Shown: piece after piece, positions 26,475 through 35,875 of the stretch | Position numbering within the stretch: the stretch's first letter is position 1 | Layout of the letters: each line of letters begins with the position of its first letter | Assembly (NCBI GenBank): GCA_937871985.1 | Contig: CALMPB010000369.1 | Coordinates: 1-64,000 of the forward strand | Direction of reading: 5' to 3' | Source of the DNA: an uncultured Burkholderiaceae bacterium | GTDB lineage: Bacteria; Pseudomonadota; Gammaproteobacteria; Burkholderiales; Burkholderiaceae | Length of the DNA: 64,000 bases | The notes under the pieces: generated by a model | Told to the model about the DNA's origin: nothing | What the model saw: only the letters and a program-made list of their open reading frames with translations | Databases searched by the model: none | Position numbers and translations under genes: made by a program

Positions 26475-26517
26475 CGCCACCCGCCGGTTGTCTCAAGCGC
26501 CCACGAAAGCCAAGGCG

Positions 26518-27345
26518 CTAGGAATCCGCCTCCCAGCCTATCTGGCGGCTAAGGCGCGTCGTAAGCTCCAGCAACGCTTGGCCTGGCGGCTTTTCTTTGC
26601 TATCGGGCATTTTTCCAACAGCCCCCACCACGGAAACAACCGCCAGCGGAGTGCCTGCCCTGTCCAGAATGGGAGAGGCAATTGCGGTAAAGCCGGTCAA
26701 CAAGGTTCCCGAAGCACGGGCAAACCGTTCAGCCCGGATGATGTCGATGACGACATCGGGGCCGCTGATCAAGGAAGAATCGCCCTGGTCCGCGGCCTGC
26801 TTTTGCTCACGCCGGCCAATGGCGGCCGTGGCCGACTTAGGCATGAAAGCGGCAAACACGCGTCCGGCTGAAGAGCTCAGAAGCGGCAGCACACTACCCA
26901 CTCGAATTTCCAGCACGGTTCGATTGCGGCCATCGACACGGTCAACCACCGTAGGACCATGAGTACCCCAAACGCACAGGAAAACCGTATAGCCAAGCTG
27001 GTCGGCAAGCTCGGCCATTTCGCCTCGCACCATGTGTATGACATCGATCTTCTCCAGTGCCGCCAGCCCCAGCCTTAACGCTGCCGGCCCCAGGCCGTAG
27101 CGCCCGCTGGCGCCATCCTGGTACACCAGCCCCAACTCCAGAAAACTGATTAAGTAGAATCGCAGCTTGCTGGATGGCATGTGCGTGGCCTGAGCAAGGT
27201 TTTTCAACCCCAACGGGGTCGGCGCTTCGGCCAGGCATTCGAGAATTTTGAAGCCGATGATGATGGACTGTATGCCGCGAGGCTTGCGTTCTCCTCCCGC
27301 CAAAAGATCGTCGCCGTCGAAACCTGGATCCTCCTGGCCTTTCAT
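26518..27345 (-). CDS. IclR-family transcriptional regulator
   Basis: The ATG at 27345, with GGAG eight bases upstream, gives 275 residues. The N-terminal winged helix is at about 25-85 (GIQSIIIGFKILECLAEAPTP... LGLKNLAQATHMPSSKLRFYL) and the IclR effector domain fills the rest. IclR proteins control aromatic degradation and short-chain acid genes, binding small ligands in the C-domain. It lies downstream of, and on the same strand as, the binding-protein gene at 27507, so it is a candidate regulator of the Liv/Rieske unit. Confidence 0.87.
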   Translation of the reverse strand: MKGQEDPGFDGDDLLAGGERKPRGIQSIIIGFKILECLAEAPTPLGLKNLAQATHMPSSKLRFYLISFLELGLVYQDGASGRYGLGPAALRLGLAALEKIDVIHMVRGEMAELADQLGYTVFLCVWGTHGPTVVDRVDGRNRTVLEIRVGSVLPLLSSSAGRVFAAFMPKSATAAIGRREQKQAADQGDSSLISGPDVVIDIIRAERFARASGTLLTGFTAIASPILDRAGTPLAVVSVVGAVGKMPDSKEKPPGQALLELTTRLSRQIGWEADS

Positions 27346-27419
27346 TCTTTGCACTCCATAAATTTACCGGCATGCCGCTGATCTATTCGAAGAAGCTTCA
27401 ATCATGCCAGATTTACGGA

Positions 27420-27441
27420 AAAGGGGCATACATGCCCCTTT
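27420..27441 (-). terminator. Hairpin downstream of the Liv-type binding protein gene
   Basis: A 10-bp perfect inverted repeat (AAAGGGGCAT / ATGCCCCTTT) has a 2-nt centre. Read on the minus strand it ends in CCCCTTTTCC, so it could be a short-tailed terminator for the gene ending at 27507. Confidence 0.55.
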
Positions 27442-27506
27442 CTCCAACCATGCAGCGATTTTCCCTGATGCCTGACCGCTACGGTCGTTGCAATTGAAGA
27501 ACCCTG

Positions 27507-28697
27507 TTATTTAATGGCCTTGCATGCCGCCGCGTAATGATCGGCATAATCCTTGGCTACCGTTTCACGCGTGGCAAATCCCAAAGTCCCGTCCGGCAGC
27601 TTTACGGTTTCGCGCAGGTAATAGTTCTGGATCGGCATCTGATTGGTATTGAACCGGAACGACCCGCGCACCGACTGGAAGTCCGCCTTCTTGAGCGCCG
27701 CGCGCATGGCTTCGATGTCATGGATCTTGCCGCCGGTCTGCACCACAGCGCTATTGATCAGCATCGCGGTATCGTAGGCCGCCGCCGCGTACTCGGACGG
27801 AAGATAGCCATTGCGCTTCACGAATGCGGCGACGAACTTCTGATTGGCCGGATTGGGCAAGTCTTCGACATACTGGGAAACACCCAGCGTCCCCACCGCC
27901 GCGCCGCCGATCGCCTTGAGCGTCGAATGATCCACGGTATACACGGAATACAGGGGAATCTTCCCCGTCATGCCGGCCTGCGCCCACTGCTTGACGAAGT
28001 TGATGGCATTGCCGCCGGGCATGAACACGAATACCGCGGCGGGATTGGCGGCGCGCACCTGGCTCAATTCAGTGGAGAAATCGGTCTGCGCCAGTTGTGT
28101 GTAGACCTCGCCGGCCAGATTCCCCCCAAACCCCCGCTTGAAGCCCGTCACCATATCGCGTCCAGCCTGGTAGTTCGGCGCCAGAACGTAAACGCTTTTC
28201 ACTTTTTGCTCTTTGAGATAGCGCCCCAGGGTTTCGCTGGCGCCATCGTTCTGCTGCCCCGCATTGAAAAAATTGGGCTGGCACTGCTCGCCGGCAAGCA
28301 TGGAGGGTCCCGGGTTCGAACCCACCAGCAGCTTGCCCGCGCCGGTCACCGTATCGATCGAGGCAAGCAAGACATTCGAGAAATTGAATCCCGCCACCAG
28401 ATCCACTTTGTCGCGGTGAACCATGCGTTCGACGACCGACTTGCTGATATCGGGCTTGAGCTGGTCGTCTCCGTACTCCACGACCACTTTCAGTTTGCCC
28501 ATCTTGCCGCCCAGTTCATCCAGCGCCAGGTCGAAGCCGTCCCGATACTGCTTGCCCAGCACGCCGCTGGGGCCCGAAAACGTATTGACGTAACCGATCT
28601 TGATCTCATTCGGCGCCGCTTCATCCGCCACGGCGGCCTGTCCGCATAGCCCGCAAGCCGCGAGCAGCCATGCGGCCGACAACATCTGCTTTCTCAT
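27507..28697 (-). CDS. Branched-chain-type ABC transporter binding protein (LivK-like, copy 1)
   Basis: The internal ATG at 28697, preceded by AGGAG at suitable spacing, gives 396 residues with a signal peptide (RKQMLSAAWLLAACGLCGQAAVA) and a Peripla_BP_6 domain beginning EIKIGYVNTFSGPSG. The open frame starts seven codons earlier. Members of this branch bind aromatic acids or their derivatives as often as amino acids. It is transcribed divergently from livH and the rest of the transporter across 203 bp, and probably serves as its binding protein. Confidence 0.88.
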   Translation of the reverse strand: MRKQMLSAAWLLAACGLCGQAAVADEAAPNEIKIGYVNTFSGPSGVLGKQYRDGFDLALDELGGKMGKLKVVVEYGDDQLKPDISKSVVERMVHRDKVDLVAGFNFSNVLLASIDTVTGAGKLLVGSNPGPSMLAGEQCQPNFFNAGQQNDGASETLGRYLKEQKVKSVYVLAPNYQAGRDMVTGFKRGFGGNLAGEVYTQLAQTDFSTELSQVRAANPAAVFVFMPGGNAINFVKQWAQAGMTGKIPLYSVYTVDHSTLKAIGGAAVGTLGVSQYVEDLPNPANQKFVAAFVKRNGYLPSEYAAAAYDTAMLINSAVVQTGGKIHDIEAMRAALKKADFQSVRGSFRFNTNQMPIQNYYLRETVKLPDGTLGFATRETVAKDYADHYAAACKAIK

Positions 28698-28900
28698 TCC
28701 ATGTCTCCTCATGTTCATTATTTAAAACAACATAGTTGCGTACGAACAATACTATTAAAGAAAATGGAAAGTAATTTGGTGATTTCCCTAGATCGCAATA
28801 AGCAATTTTCTGATATATAGTTATCTCGATACAACACTATTGCATAAAAATATCGTCGCTTCGATCTGGGCGCGGCAGATAGCATCAAGGAGAAAACTCG

Positions 28901-29779
28901 ATGGGCTTGGCTTTCGAACAACTGCTCAATGCCTTGCAACTGGGTTTATCGCTCTTCATCATTGCCGCGGGCCTGACACTGGTCTTCGGCATCATGGGCA
29001 TACTCAATCTGGCTCACGGCTCTCTTTACATGCTGGGAGCTTATTTCTGCGCCGCCCTGTGGGCCTGGACCCAGAACTTTCCCATTTCGGTGCTTGGCGC
29101 CGTCGCCATGACCGCGCTCGTTGCCGCCGTCATGGAATGGTTGATACTGAGGCGTCTTTACGAGCGCGACCACCTCGACCAGGTTCTTGCCACGTTCGGC
29201 CTGATCCTGTTCTTCAACGAACTGGTTCGCATCGTCTGGGGCCCCGGCGCGCTTTATATCGATATCCCATCGCGTCTGCTTGGCGGCGTCGACCTGCCCG
29301 GTGGCGGCACCTTCCCCGCCTACCGGCTGTTCCTCATCGTGGTGGGCGTTGCGCTGGCCGCATTGCTTTGGTGGCTGGTGGCGCGTACCCGAACGGGCAT
29401 GCGTATCCGGGCGGTGGCAAGCCAACGCGGCGTAATGCCGGCCCTGGGGATCAATACGTCCGTCCTGTCGGCCGTGGTATTCGCGCTCGGCGCAAGTTTG
29501 GCGGCAGTCGCGGGCGCGTTGACGGCTCCGCTGTATTCCGTCCAGTCGGGAATGGGGGATGCCCTGCTGATCCAGAGTCTTCTGGTGCTGGTCGTAGGCG
29601 GTATCGGATCCGTCCGGGGCGCTTTCTTCGCCGCTCTTCTGGTCGGTCTGGTGGATACCATAGGCCGGCTGCTGCCGGCCCTGACGGGAGCCCCCACCAG
29701 CATCGGCGATATCTCCACTTACCTGCTGATGATCCTCGTCCTCAGCTTCCGGCCCGACGGGCTTTTTTCTCGCAACTGA
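28901..29779 (+). CDS. livH: Branched-chain-type ABC transporter permease, LivH-like
   Basis: A 292-residue permease with eight predicted helices and LivH motifs: LTLVFGIMGILNLAHGSLYMLGAY near the N-terminus and the loop RAVASQRGVMPALGINTSVL. AAGGAGA lies 7 bases upstream of the ATG. It is the first gene of a plus-strand operon livH-livM-livG-livF followed by a Rieske oxygenase gene. It forms the membrane channel with LivM; the substrate is probably an aromatic acid given the context. Confidence 0.92.
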   Translation: MGLAFEQLLNALQLGLSLFIIAAGLTLVFGIMGILNLAHGSLYMLGAYFCAALWAWTQNFPISVLGAVAMTALVAAVMEWLILRRLYERDHLDQVLATFGLILFFNELVRIVWGPGALYIDIPSRLLGGVDLPGGGTFPAYRLFLIVVGVALAALLWWLVARTRTGMRIRAVASQRGVMPALGINTSVLSAVVFALGASLAAVAGALTAPLYSVQSGMGDALLIQSLLVLVVGGIGSVRGAFFAALLVGLVDTIGRLLPALTGAPTSIGDISTYLLMILVLSFRPDGLFSRN

Positions 29780-29801
29780 TCACCATTGCCCGAATAAAAT
29801 C

Positions 29802-30908
29802 ATGCATACACCCACCAGCAGCAATCGCGAGGCGGCCCTGCCGCGCGCCCCGGGCCTCCCCGAACGAGAACGGCAATCTCATCGTACTCGCCCGCTTTGG
29901 CCCGGCCTGTCCGCGCAAGGCTGGGTCACCGTAGCACTGATCGTCCTCTTGATCGTTCTGCCTCTGGCCGCCGGACTACTGGAACAGTCCTACCTGATCA
30001 CCCAGTTTCGCCGCATTCTCATCTTCGCCTTGGCCGCCCTGAGCCTGAATCTGATCATGGGATATGGCGGCATGATCTGCTTCGGGCAGGCTGCTTTTTT
30101 TGGAGTCGGAGCCTATGTCGTCGCCTTCATAAATCTGGCCGCGCAAAACGCGCAACATGCCGGCCAATGGATGCTCTGGTCGGATCCCGTCGTATCCTGG
30201 CTGCTCGCGGCGGGCGCCGCGGCCGCAATCGCCTGTATCATCGGCGCCGTCAGCCTGCGCACGAAAGGAGTCGCCTTCATCATGATCACGCTGGCTTTCG
30301 CGCAAATGCTTTATTTCATCTTCATAGGCATGAAAAGCGCGGGCGGCGACGACGGCCTTCGGTTCAAGAGCAACCTGCATGCCTTGGGATTCGTCGATCT
30401 TTCGAACAACACGATTTTCTACTATGTCGTGCTGGGCATTCTGCTGCTTGCCTTGTGGTCGACATGGAGGATCGTCCAAGCGCGCTTCGGCACCGTCCTG
30501 CAAGGCTCACGCGACAACGAGCGGCGCATGAAAGCGCTGGGTTTCAATGTTTACCACTACAGGCTTTGCGCCTTCATCATGGCCGCGGCCCTGGCCGGCC
30601 TGGCCGGCGGCCTGTACGCAACCCATGAGTCTTTCATGAGCCCCTCGGTCATGCACTGGAGCCGATCGGGCGAACTCATTGTCATGGTCGTCCTGGGCGG
30701 CATGGGCACAGTAGCCGGCCCCATCTTCGGCGCCATGGTGTACCTCACGCTTGAAAAATTCCTGCCGGACGTCACCGAGCACTGGGCCGTCTGGTTCGGG
30801 CCCATACTGGTTCTTTGCGTCCTTTATGCGCGCAAGGGGTTGCTGGGTTCGCTTTCATCGAAACGGCGGGAAGCCGCGATCAGCTCGACGAAGGAACATC
30901 ATGCTTGA
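29802..30908 (+). CDS. livM: Branched-chain-type ABC transporter permease, LivM-like
   Basis: A 368-residue permease with about ten helices. LivM features are SLNLIMGYGGMICFGQAAFFGVGAYV and the cytoplasmic loop QGSRDNERRMKALGFNVYHY. The N-terminal 35 residues are polar. No clear ribosome site precedes the ATG at 29802. The stop overlaps the livG start by 8 bp, showing a tightly coupled operon. Confidence 0.92.
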   Translation: MHTPTSSNREAALPRAPGLPERERQSHRTRPLWPGLSAQGWVTVALIVLLIVLPLAAGLLEQSYLITQFRRILIFALAALSLNLIMGYGGMICFGQAAFFGVGAYVVAFINLAAQNAQHAGQWMLWSDPVVSWLLAAGAAAAIACIIGAVSLRTKGVAFIMITLAFAQMLYFIFIGMKSAGGDDGLRFKSNLHALGFVDLSNNTIFYYVVLGILLLALWSTWRIVQARFGTVLQGSRDNERRMKALGFNVYHYRLCAFIMAAALAGLAGGLYATHESFMSPSVMHWSRSGELIVMVVLGGMGTVAGPIFGAMVYLTLEKFLPDVTEHWAVWFGPILVLCVLYARKGLLGSLSSKRREAAISSTKEHHA

Positions 30909-31647
30909 AACTCGCTCTCTCTGCAAAGCATACGGCGCCCTGAAAGTCACCGACTCGGTCGATCTTCGGGTCGACACAGGAGAACTGCGGGCCATTATCG
31001 GACCGAATGGCGCGGGCAAGACATCGTTGCTGGCGCAACTTGCCGGAGAACTCATGCCCGACAGCGGCAGCATAGTGCTCGATGGGCAGGAAATCACGCG
31101 GCAGCCGTCCTACTGGCGCTGCCGTAACGGCGTGGCGCGCACCTACCAGATTACCTCCCTGTTGAAAAGCTTCTCCGCCATCGACAATGTCCGGATCGCC
31201 GCCCAGGGGGTGGATGGGAACAGCTACAGGTTCCTTCGGCCCATGCGCAACGAACCGATCCTGACAGACAAATCCCTGGACGCGCTGGATGCGGTGGGCC
31301 TGCTCGATCAGCAAGACGTTCCCGCCGACGAACTGGCCTACGGAGAGCAGCGTCAACTGGAAATCGCCATGGCGCTGGTTTCCCGGCCTAAGCTGCTTTT
31401 ACTGGACGAGCCAACCGCGGGCATGGGTGCCGATGACTCCATCCGCATCGTCGAACTGATCCGCAGCCTCAAGGGCAAACTCACGATGGTATTGGTCGAA
31501 CACGACATGAATACTGTTTTCGGCCTGGCCGACCGCATCAGCGTGCTGGTGCACGGCAAGGAATTGATATGCGGCACGCCCGACAAAGTGCGCGGCAACC
31601 CCGAAGTCCGCACGCATTATCTGGGAGGCGACCATGCCCATGCTTGA
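30901..31647 (+). CDS. livG: Branched-chain-type ABC transporter ATPase, LivG-like
   Basis: The ATG at 30901 overlaps the livM stop (ATGCTTGA) and gives 248 residues; an upstream extension of the frame is antisense-like and rejected. Motifs: Walker A GPNGAGKTS, signature LAYGEQRQLEIA (the Y/G form typical of LivG), Walker B LLLLDEPTAGM and a switch histidine in VLVEHDM. It pairs with LivF. Confidence 0.93.
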   Translation: MLETRSLCKAYGALKVTDSVDLRVDTGELRAIIGPNGAGKTSLLAQLAGELMPDSGSIVLDGQEITRQPSYWRCRNGVARTYQITSLLKSFSAIDNVRIAAQGVDGNSYRFLRPMRNEPILTDKSLDALDAVGLLDQQDVPADELAYGEQRQLEIAMALVSRPKLLLLDEPTAGMGADDSIRIVELIRSLKGKLTMVLVEHDMNTVFGLADRISVLVHGKELICGTPDKVRGNPEVRTHYLGGDHAHA

Positions 31648-32344
31648 GCTTGCCGGAATCTCGGCGGGATACGGCCATACCGAAGTCCTGTTCAACGTGA
31701 ACCTGAAGGTGAAGCAGGGACAATTCGTCACACTGCTGGGACGCAACGGCATGGGCAAGACGACACTGGTCAAAGTGTTGATGGGACTGCTTGCAGCACG
31801 CACAGGCCGCATAGCCTTCGAGGGCGTGGCAATCGAACACCTGCAAGCGCACCGCATCGCCCGGCTTGGCCTTGGCCTGGTGCCCGAGGGCCGCCTGGTC
31901 TGCCCCAACCTGACCGTCAGGGAAAACCTGATCGCCACGGAGCGGAGCAAAAGCGCATCCGGCCGTCCGGGCTGGACGCTGGAGCGCATCTACGACCTTT
32001 TCCCGCGCCTGAAAGAACGTTCGGGCAATCTGGGTTTCCAGCTTTCGGGCGGAGAACAGCAATTGCTTGCAATTGGAAGAGCGCTCATGACCAATCCACG
32101 CCTGCTCATCCTCGACGAAGCCACCGAAGGCCTTGCCCCGCTCATTCGCGAACAAGTCTGGGAATGTCTGCGCACCCTGCGCAATCAAGGGCTCGCTGTG
32201 CTGCTCATCGACAAGAACATCGATGTGCTTAGCCGGATCGCCGACCATCACTATGTGATCGAAAAAGGCAGCATCGCCTGGGAAGGCAGCGCAGCGCGAT
32301 TCGTTCAGCAACGCCCGATGCTGGAGCAGTACCTGGGCGTATGA
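31634..32344 (+). CDS. livF: Branched-chain-type ABC transporter ATPase, LivF-like
   Basis: A 236-residue ATPase, starting 14 bp inside the livG end with GGAGG upstream. Motifs: Walker A GRNGMGKTT, LSGGEQQLLAIGRAL signature, Walker B LLILDEATEGLAP. In most LivF proteins the Walker B ends DEPSEGLAP, so alanine replaces proline here. It completes the four-gene transporter. Confidence 0.93.
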   Translation: MPMLELAGISAGYGHTEVLFNVNLKVKQGQFVTLLGRNGMGKTTLVKVLMGLLAARTGRIAFEGVAIEHLQAHRIARLGLGLVPEGRLVCPNLTVRENLIATERSKSASGRPGWTLERIYDLFPRLKERSGNLGFQLSGGEQQLLAIGRALMTNPRLLILDEATEGLAPLIREQVWECLRTLRNQGLAVLLIDKNIDVLSRIADHHYVIEKGSIAWEGSAARFVQQRPMLEQYLGV

Positions 32345-32423
32345 AAGATACGGTCGGCTCACGTCCGATCATCGATACATTTTGCCGGTACGAATCGGCA
32401 ATACGCATTAAAGGAGAAATTCC

Positions 32424-33497
32424 ATGTTTGTCAAAAACGTCTGGTACATTGCCGCCTTCGACCATGAGCTTGAACAGCCGTTCATAGCTCGCCGCCTGCT
32501 GGATGTGCCTGTCGTCATGTTCCGCACTTCCGATGGCAAGCTTGCGGCATTGGACGACCTATGCCCCCACAGGCTCATGCCCTTGTCTTGCGGCAAGCGT
32601 ATAAACGACGATCTGCAATGCGGCTATCATGGCATGCGATTCTCGGCGGATGGGCATTGCACCGATGTGCCGGGACAAGCCAATATCCCCGCGGCAGCCA
32701 ACGTCAGGACGTACCCTCTGGTGTCGCGCCATGGCTTTGCGTGGATATGGATGGGCGACCCCGGTTTGGCCAAGCCCGAACTTATCCCCGACATCCACTG
32801 GAACAGCAGTCCCGAATGGGCTTCATCCAGCGGCTACCATCATATCGAAGCCAATTTCCGGCTATTGAACGACAATCTGCTCGACCTCAGCCACGAAACC
32901 TACGTGCACAAAGGCACTATCGGCAACCATGAAGAGATATCGATCGCCAACTATCCGCCCACCGTCACCACGGAAGCGGACTGCATCGTGCGTGCGCACC
33001 GGGAAATGCCCAGCATCGAGCCTCCGCCCTTTTTCCGCCTGACGCTCCAACACGACGGCCTGATAAACCGCTGGCAAATTGCAGTCAACCTGGTTCCATC
33101 GCTCAATATCACGGTGGTGGGCGTGCATCCTGTGGAACGAGAACGGGCTTCAGCGCAGATCGGGCATGTCCTGCATTTGCTGACGCCCGAATCGGAAACT
33201 TCGACCCACTATTTCTGGGCTTTCGTACGCAACTACCGGCTCGAAGAAACCGAGCTCACCGAATCGATCAGGGCGGGCATTGCGGCAACCTTCAGCGAAG
33301 ACAAAATCATACTCGAACGGCAACAGAAACAAATGCAGATTCTGGATGCGCAGGTGCCAAAGGTCGCCATCAAGCTGGATGAGGCGCCCATACGCGCCCG
33401 ACGCTTGCTGGAGCAGCGTCTAAAGGCCGAACAGGATGATCCAGCATACGTCGTTGCTCCCCCGGTACTCGTGCCTGAACACTCTTATGCACTATAG
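32424..33497 (+). CDS. VanA-like Rieske aromatic ring oxygenase / O-demethylase
   Basis: A 357-residue single-component-type Rieske oxygenase. The [2Fe-2S] site is Cys47-Pro-His49 and Cys66-x-x-His69 (CPHRLM...CGYHGM). The mononuclear iron ligands include His157 and His162 in NLLDLSHETYVH. The closest family is VanA and related O-demethylases or ring hydroxylases acting on methoxy-aromatic acids. A ribosome site AAGGAG precedes the ATG. It is 79 bp after livF, so import and first attack are co-encoded. No VanB-type ferredoxin reductase is adjacent; electrons must come from elsewhere, possibly a reductase outside the window. Confidence 0.9.
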   Translation: MFVKNVWYIAAFDHELEQPFIARRLLDVPVVMFRTSDGKLAALDDLCPHRLMPLSCGKRINDDLQCGYHGMRFSADGHCTDVPGQANIPAAANVRTYPLVSRHGFAWIWMGDPGLAKPELIPDIHWNSSPEWASSSGYHHIEANFRLLNDNLLDLSHETYVHKGTIGNHEEISIANYPPTVTTEADCIVRAHREMPSIEPPPFFRLTLQHDGLINRWQIAVNLVPSLNITVVGVHPVERERASAQIGHVLHLLTPESETSTHYFWAFVRNYRLEETELTESIRAGIAATFSEDKIILERQQKQMQILDAQVPKVAIKLDEAPIRARRLLEQRLKAEQDDPAYVVAPPVLVPEHSYAL

Positions 33498-33511
33498 CGG
33501 CCGCGCGAGCC

Positions 33512-33540
33512 TTGAAGCCGCCTCGAGCGGCAGGCTTCAA
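33512..33540. terminator. Hairpin between convergent genes
   Basis: TTGAAGCC and GGCTTCAA are perfect 8-bp arms; a nested GCCGC/GCGGC repeat lies between them. No T-run follows on either strand, so it may be a structural boundary rather than a standard terminator. It sits between the Rieske gene and the convergent binding-protein gene. Confidence 0.4.
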
Positions 33541-33572
33541 TGCCCTCGCCCCGACTCGGGGAAGGACTCCGT

Positions 33573-34745
33573 TCATCCATTCATCTTGCACAAGGACGAA
33601 TAGACGTCGCCGTGATCCTTGACCAGGGTCTTGATGACTTTGTAGTCGAGCTTGCCATCGGCATTGCGCTCGATGTGCGCAAGAGACCAGTCCTGCACGG
33701 GATACTGGTTGGGCCCGAAATGGAAATTGCCGCGCACGCTTTGGAAGTCGGCCTTGCGCAGGGCGGCGCGGAACTGGTCGGGCTTGCCTTTGTAGTCGCC
33801 GTCGACGGCTTTCAGGGCCGAACCGATGGCGCGGGCCGTGTCGTACGCCGTGGCCGCATAGCTGGAAGGACGGCGCTTGAAGGTTTTTTCGAAATCGGCC
33901 ACAAAGGTCTTGCTGGCCTGGTTATCGCGGCTGGCGGTCCAGAGCGTGCTGAGGTAGTAGCCGTCGGCCGCATCGCCCAGGGCGGCCAGCATGCGGTCGT
34001 CCAAAGCGAGGGTGGTCACCATTTTCACGGACTTGTTCAAGCCCGAATTGGCGAACTGCTTGCCGAAGTTGATGCCCGCGCCGCCCGGCAGGAACTGGAA
34101 TACGCCGTCGGGATTCAGCGAACGGATGCGCGCCAGTTCGACGGAATAGTCCGACTGGTCGAGCTTGGTGTAGATTTCGGCCAGAACCTCGCCTTTGAAT
34201 TCACGCTTGAAGCCGCTTAGCGAATCGCGCCCCGCCTGATAGGCGGACGCAACCAGGACGATCTTCTTGATGCCCACCTCGTTGGCGGCCATGGCGGCGG
34301 TATCGCTATGCGAATCGTTCTGGAAACCCACCGAGAACAGATTCTTGTCGCATGCCTTGCCGGCGAAATTCGAAGGGCCGGCGTTCAGGCTGACGTAAAA
34401 GCCTCCTTCCTTGACCACGGCGGGAGCCACCGCAATCATCACATTGGAGAAATTGATGCCGGTGAACAGGCGTATGCCTTCCTGCAGCATTTTGTCGGCC
34501 GACTGCTTGCCCGAGCTTGGCTTCAGGCCATCGTCCTCGACCACCACGTCGACCGGAACGCCGCCCAGCTTGCCGCCCTCTTGCTGTACCGCCAGGGCGA
34601 AGCCGTCGCGTTCATCCTCGCCGATGTAGCCCGCCGGGGTCGACAACGTCGTGATGAAGCCTATTTTGACGGGATCCTGCGCATGGGCCGCCACGGCCGA
34701 TACGGACAAAGCCAGGCCGAGGCCCAGTTTCGCGAATTGATTCAT
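33573..34745 (-). CDS. Branched-chain-type ABC transporter binding protein (LivK-like, copy 2)
   Basis: A 390-residue exported protein: signal peptide 1-22 (LGLGLALSVSAVAAHAQ) and a Peripla_BP_6 domain starting VKIGFITTLSTPAGYIG. GAGGAGA precedes the ATG. It is distinct from copy 1 at 27507 and is the last gene of the minus-strand dioxygenase operon, 36 bp after the FAH gene. No separate Liv permease accompanies it, so it may feed the Liv transporter encoded convergently at 28901-32344. Confidence 0.9.
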   Translation of the reverse strand: MNQFAKLGLGLALSVSAVAAHAQDPVKIGFITTLSTPAGYIGEDERDGFALAVQQEGGKLGGVPVDVVVEDDGLKPSSGKQSADKMLQEGIRLFTGINFSNVMIAVAPAVVKEGGFYVSLNAGPSNFAGKACDKNLFSVGFQNDSHSDTAAMAANEVGIKKIVLVASAYQAGRDSLSGFKREFKGEVLAEIYTKLDQSDYSVELARIRSLNPDGVFQFLPGGAGINFGKQFANSGLNKSVKMVTTLALDDRMLAALGDAADGYYLSTLWTASRDNQASKTFVADFEKTFKRRPSSYAATAYDTARAIGSALKAVDGDYKGKPDQFRAALRKADFQSVRGNFHFGPNQYPVQDWSLAHIERNADGKLDYKVIKTLVKDHGDVYSSLCKMNG

Positions 34746-34781
34746 ACCATTTTCTCCTCAGGTTTGGACTGCCAAAGAAAT

Positions 34782-35645
34782 TTATTGATTATCGTTGCGT
34801 ACCATGACCTGCATCGACCCGATACCCTGGAATTCGGCCACGATGCAATCTCCGGACTGCACGGGGCCGACGCCTTCCGGCGTGCCCGTGTAGATGACGT
34901 CGCCGGGGTGCAAGGTATAGAAAGACGAGGCGAACTCGATCAGCTCGGGAATGCCGATGATGAGGTCGCGCGTATTGGCCTTCTGGCGCGGTTCGCCGTT
35001 GACGGTCAGTTGGAAATCCAGGCTGGTGGCATCGGCAAGCTCGTCGGCCGTGACCAGCCAGGGCCCCAGAACGCTGTAGCTGTCAACGGACTTGCGCAGG
35101 CTGCGCTCCTCCGGGCCGCGCACCGTCATGTCCAGGCCGATGCAATAGCCCGCAACGTAGTCCCACGCCCGCGCGCTGGGGATCTTGACGCCGGCCTTGC
35201 CGATGACGACCGCCAATTCGATTTCATGGTCGTTGCGCCGGTCGGGGTGGCGGATGGCAACGCCCGCGCTGGGCCCGACCAGCGAGCTGTTCGCTTTCAG
35301 GAACAGCCCGACGCGCTGGATCTCGGCGACCTGGCTATTGTGGTGGATGGCGGCGTCCGCCCGTGCTTCGTCCAGGTGCTTGCGGTAATTGACCGGCGCG
35401 GCAACGAGCTTGCCGGGGTTGGCAACCGGGCTCAACAGCGTGACATCGGCCAAGGCATGCGCCGTTGCCGAAGGCAGGATCTCGTCGATACGGCTGCGGA
35501 CGCGATCGAGATTCTGAACGAGCAGATCGACGCGCGGCAATGGGTAGGTGGCCGCCGGCAGCATATCCAACGCCGCCGTCACATCAAAAACCGTATCGCC
35601 CTTGACGACTCCCAGACGATCCGAATCAAACCGGCATATGCGCAT
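34782..35645 (-). CDS. FAH-family hydrolase (2-hydroxyhepta-2,4-diene-dioate isomerase / fumarylpyruvate hydrolase-like)
   Basis: The ATG at 35645 has AGGAG upstream and gives 287 residues. Metal-binding acids lie in NDHEIELAVVIGK and GLDMTVRG, and TGTPEGVGPVQSGD closes the active site. It resembles the FAH protein at 16981 only in the core domain, so the two probably act on different ring-fission products. It follows the flavin reductase gene after a 230-bp gap that shows no other gene. Confidence 0.88.
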   Translation of the reverse strand: MRICRFDSDRLGVVKGDTVFDVTAALDMLPAATYPLPRVDLLVQNLDRVRSRIDEILPSATAHALADVTLLSPVANPGKLVAAPVNYRKHLDEARADAAIHHNSQVAEIQRVGLFLKANSSLVGPSAGVAIRHPDRRNDHEIELAVVIGKAGVKIPSARAWDYVAGYCIGLDMTVRGPEERSLRKSVDSYSVLGPWLVTADELADATSLDFQLTVNGEPRQKANTRDLIIGIPELIEFASSFYTLHPGDVIYTGTPEGVGPVQSGDCIVAEFQGIGSMQVMVRNDNQ

Positions 35646-35875
35646 GACAACTCCTGATATAGAACCACCAGTCTCGGCCATTGCCATCACTCATGGCAAT
35701 AAGACGATATTGATAAGGTGTATTGTATTTTTCAATGATTCTACCCGGACACGCGAACACCACGGCAAGCCCGGGCGAGAACGGAATATATCAGTTGTCG
35801 AACGGCCGGAAAACCCGGATTGCCGGAACCTGTGCACGGCCCGGTTTTGGGTCGGTCGGCCGACGCGCAAATATA
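35646..35875. other. Gap between flavin reductase and FAH genes
   Basis: No supported gene. The 230 bp include an AT-rich patch near 35690-35740 that could hold a separate promoter for the FAH/binding-protein pair. No repeat or terminator is evident. Confidence 0.35.

Noticed and set aside
25206..26480. 424-residue minus-strand frame opposite the DUF3300 gene
   Set aside because: Low-complexity R/G/V composition produced by the Pro/Gln/Ala-rich sense strand; no recognisable domain.
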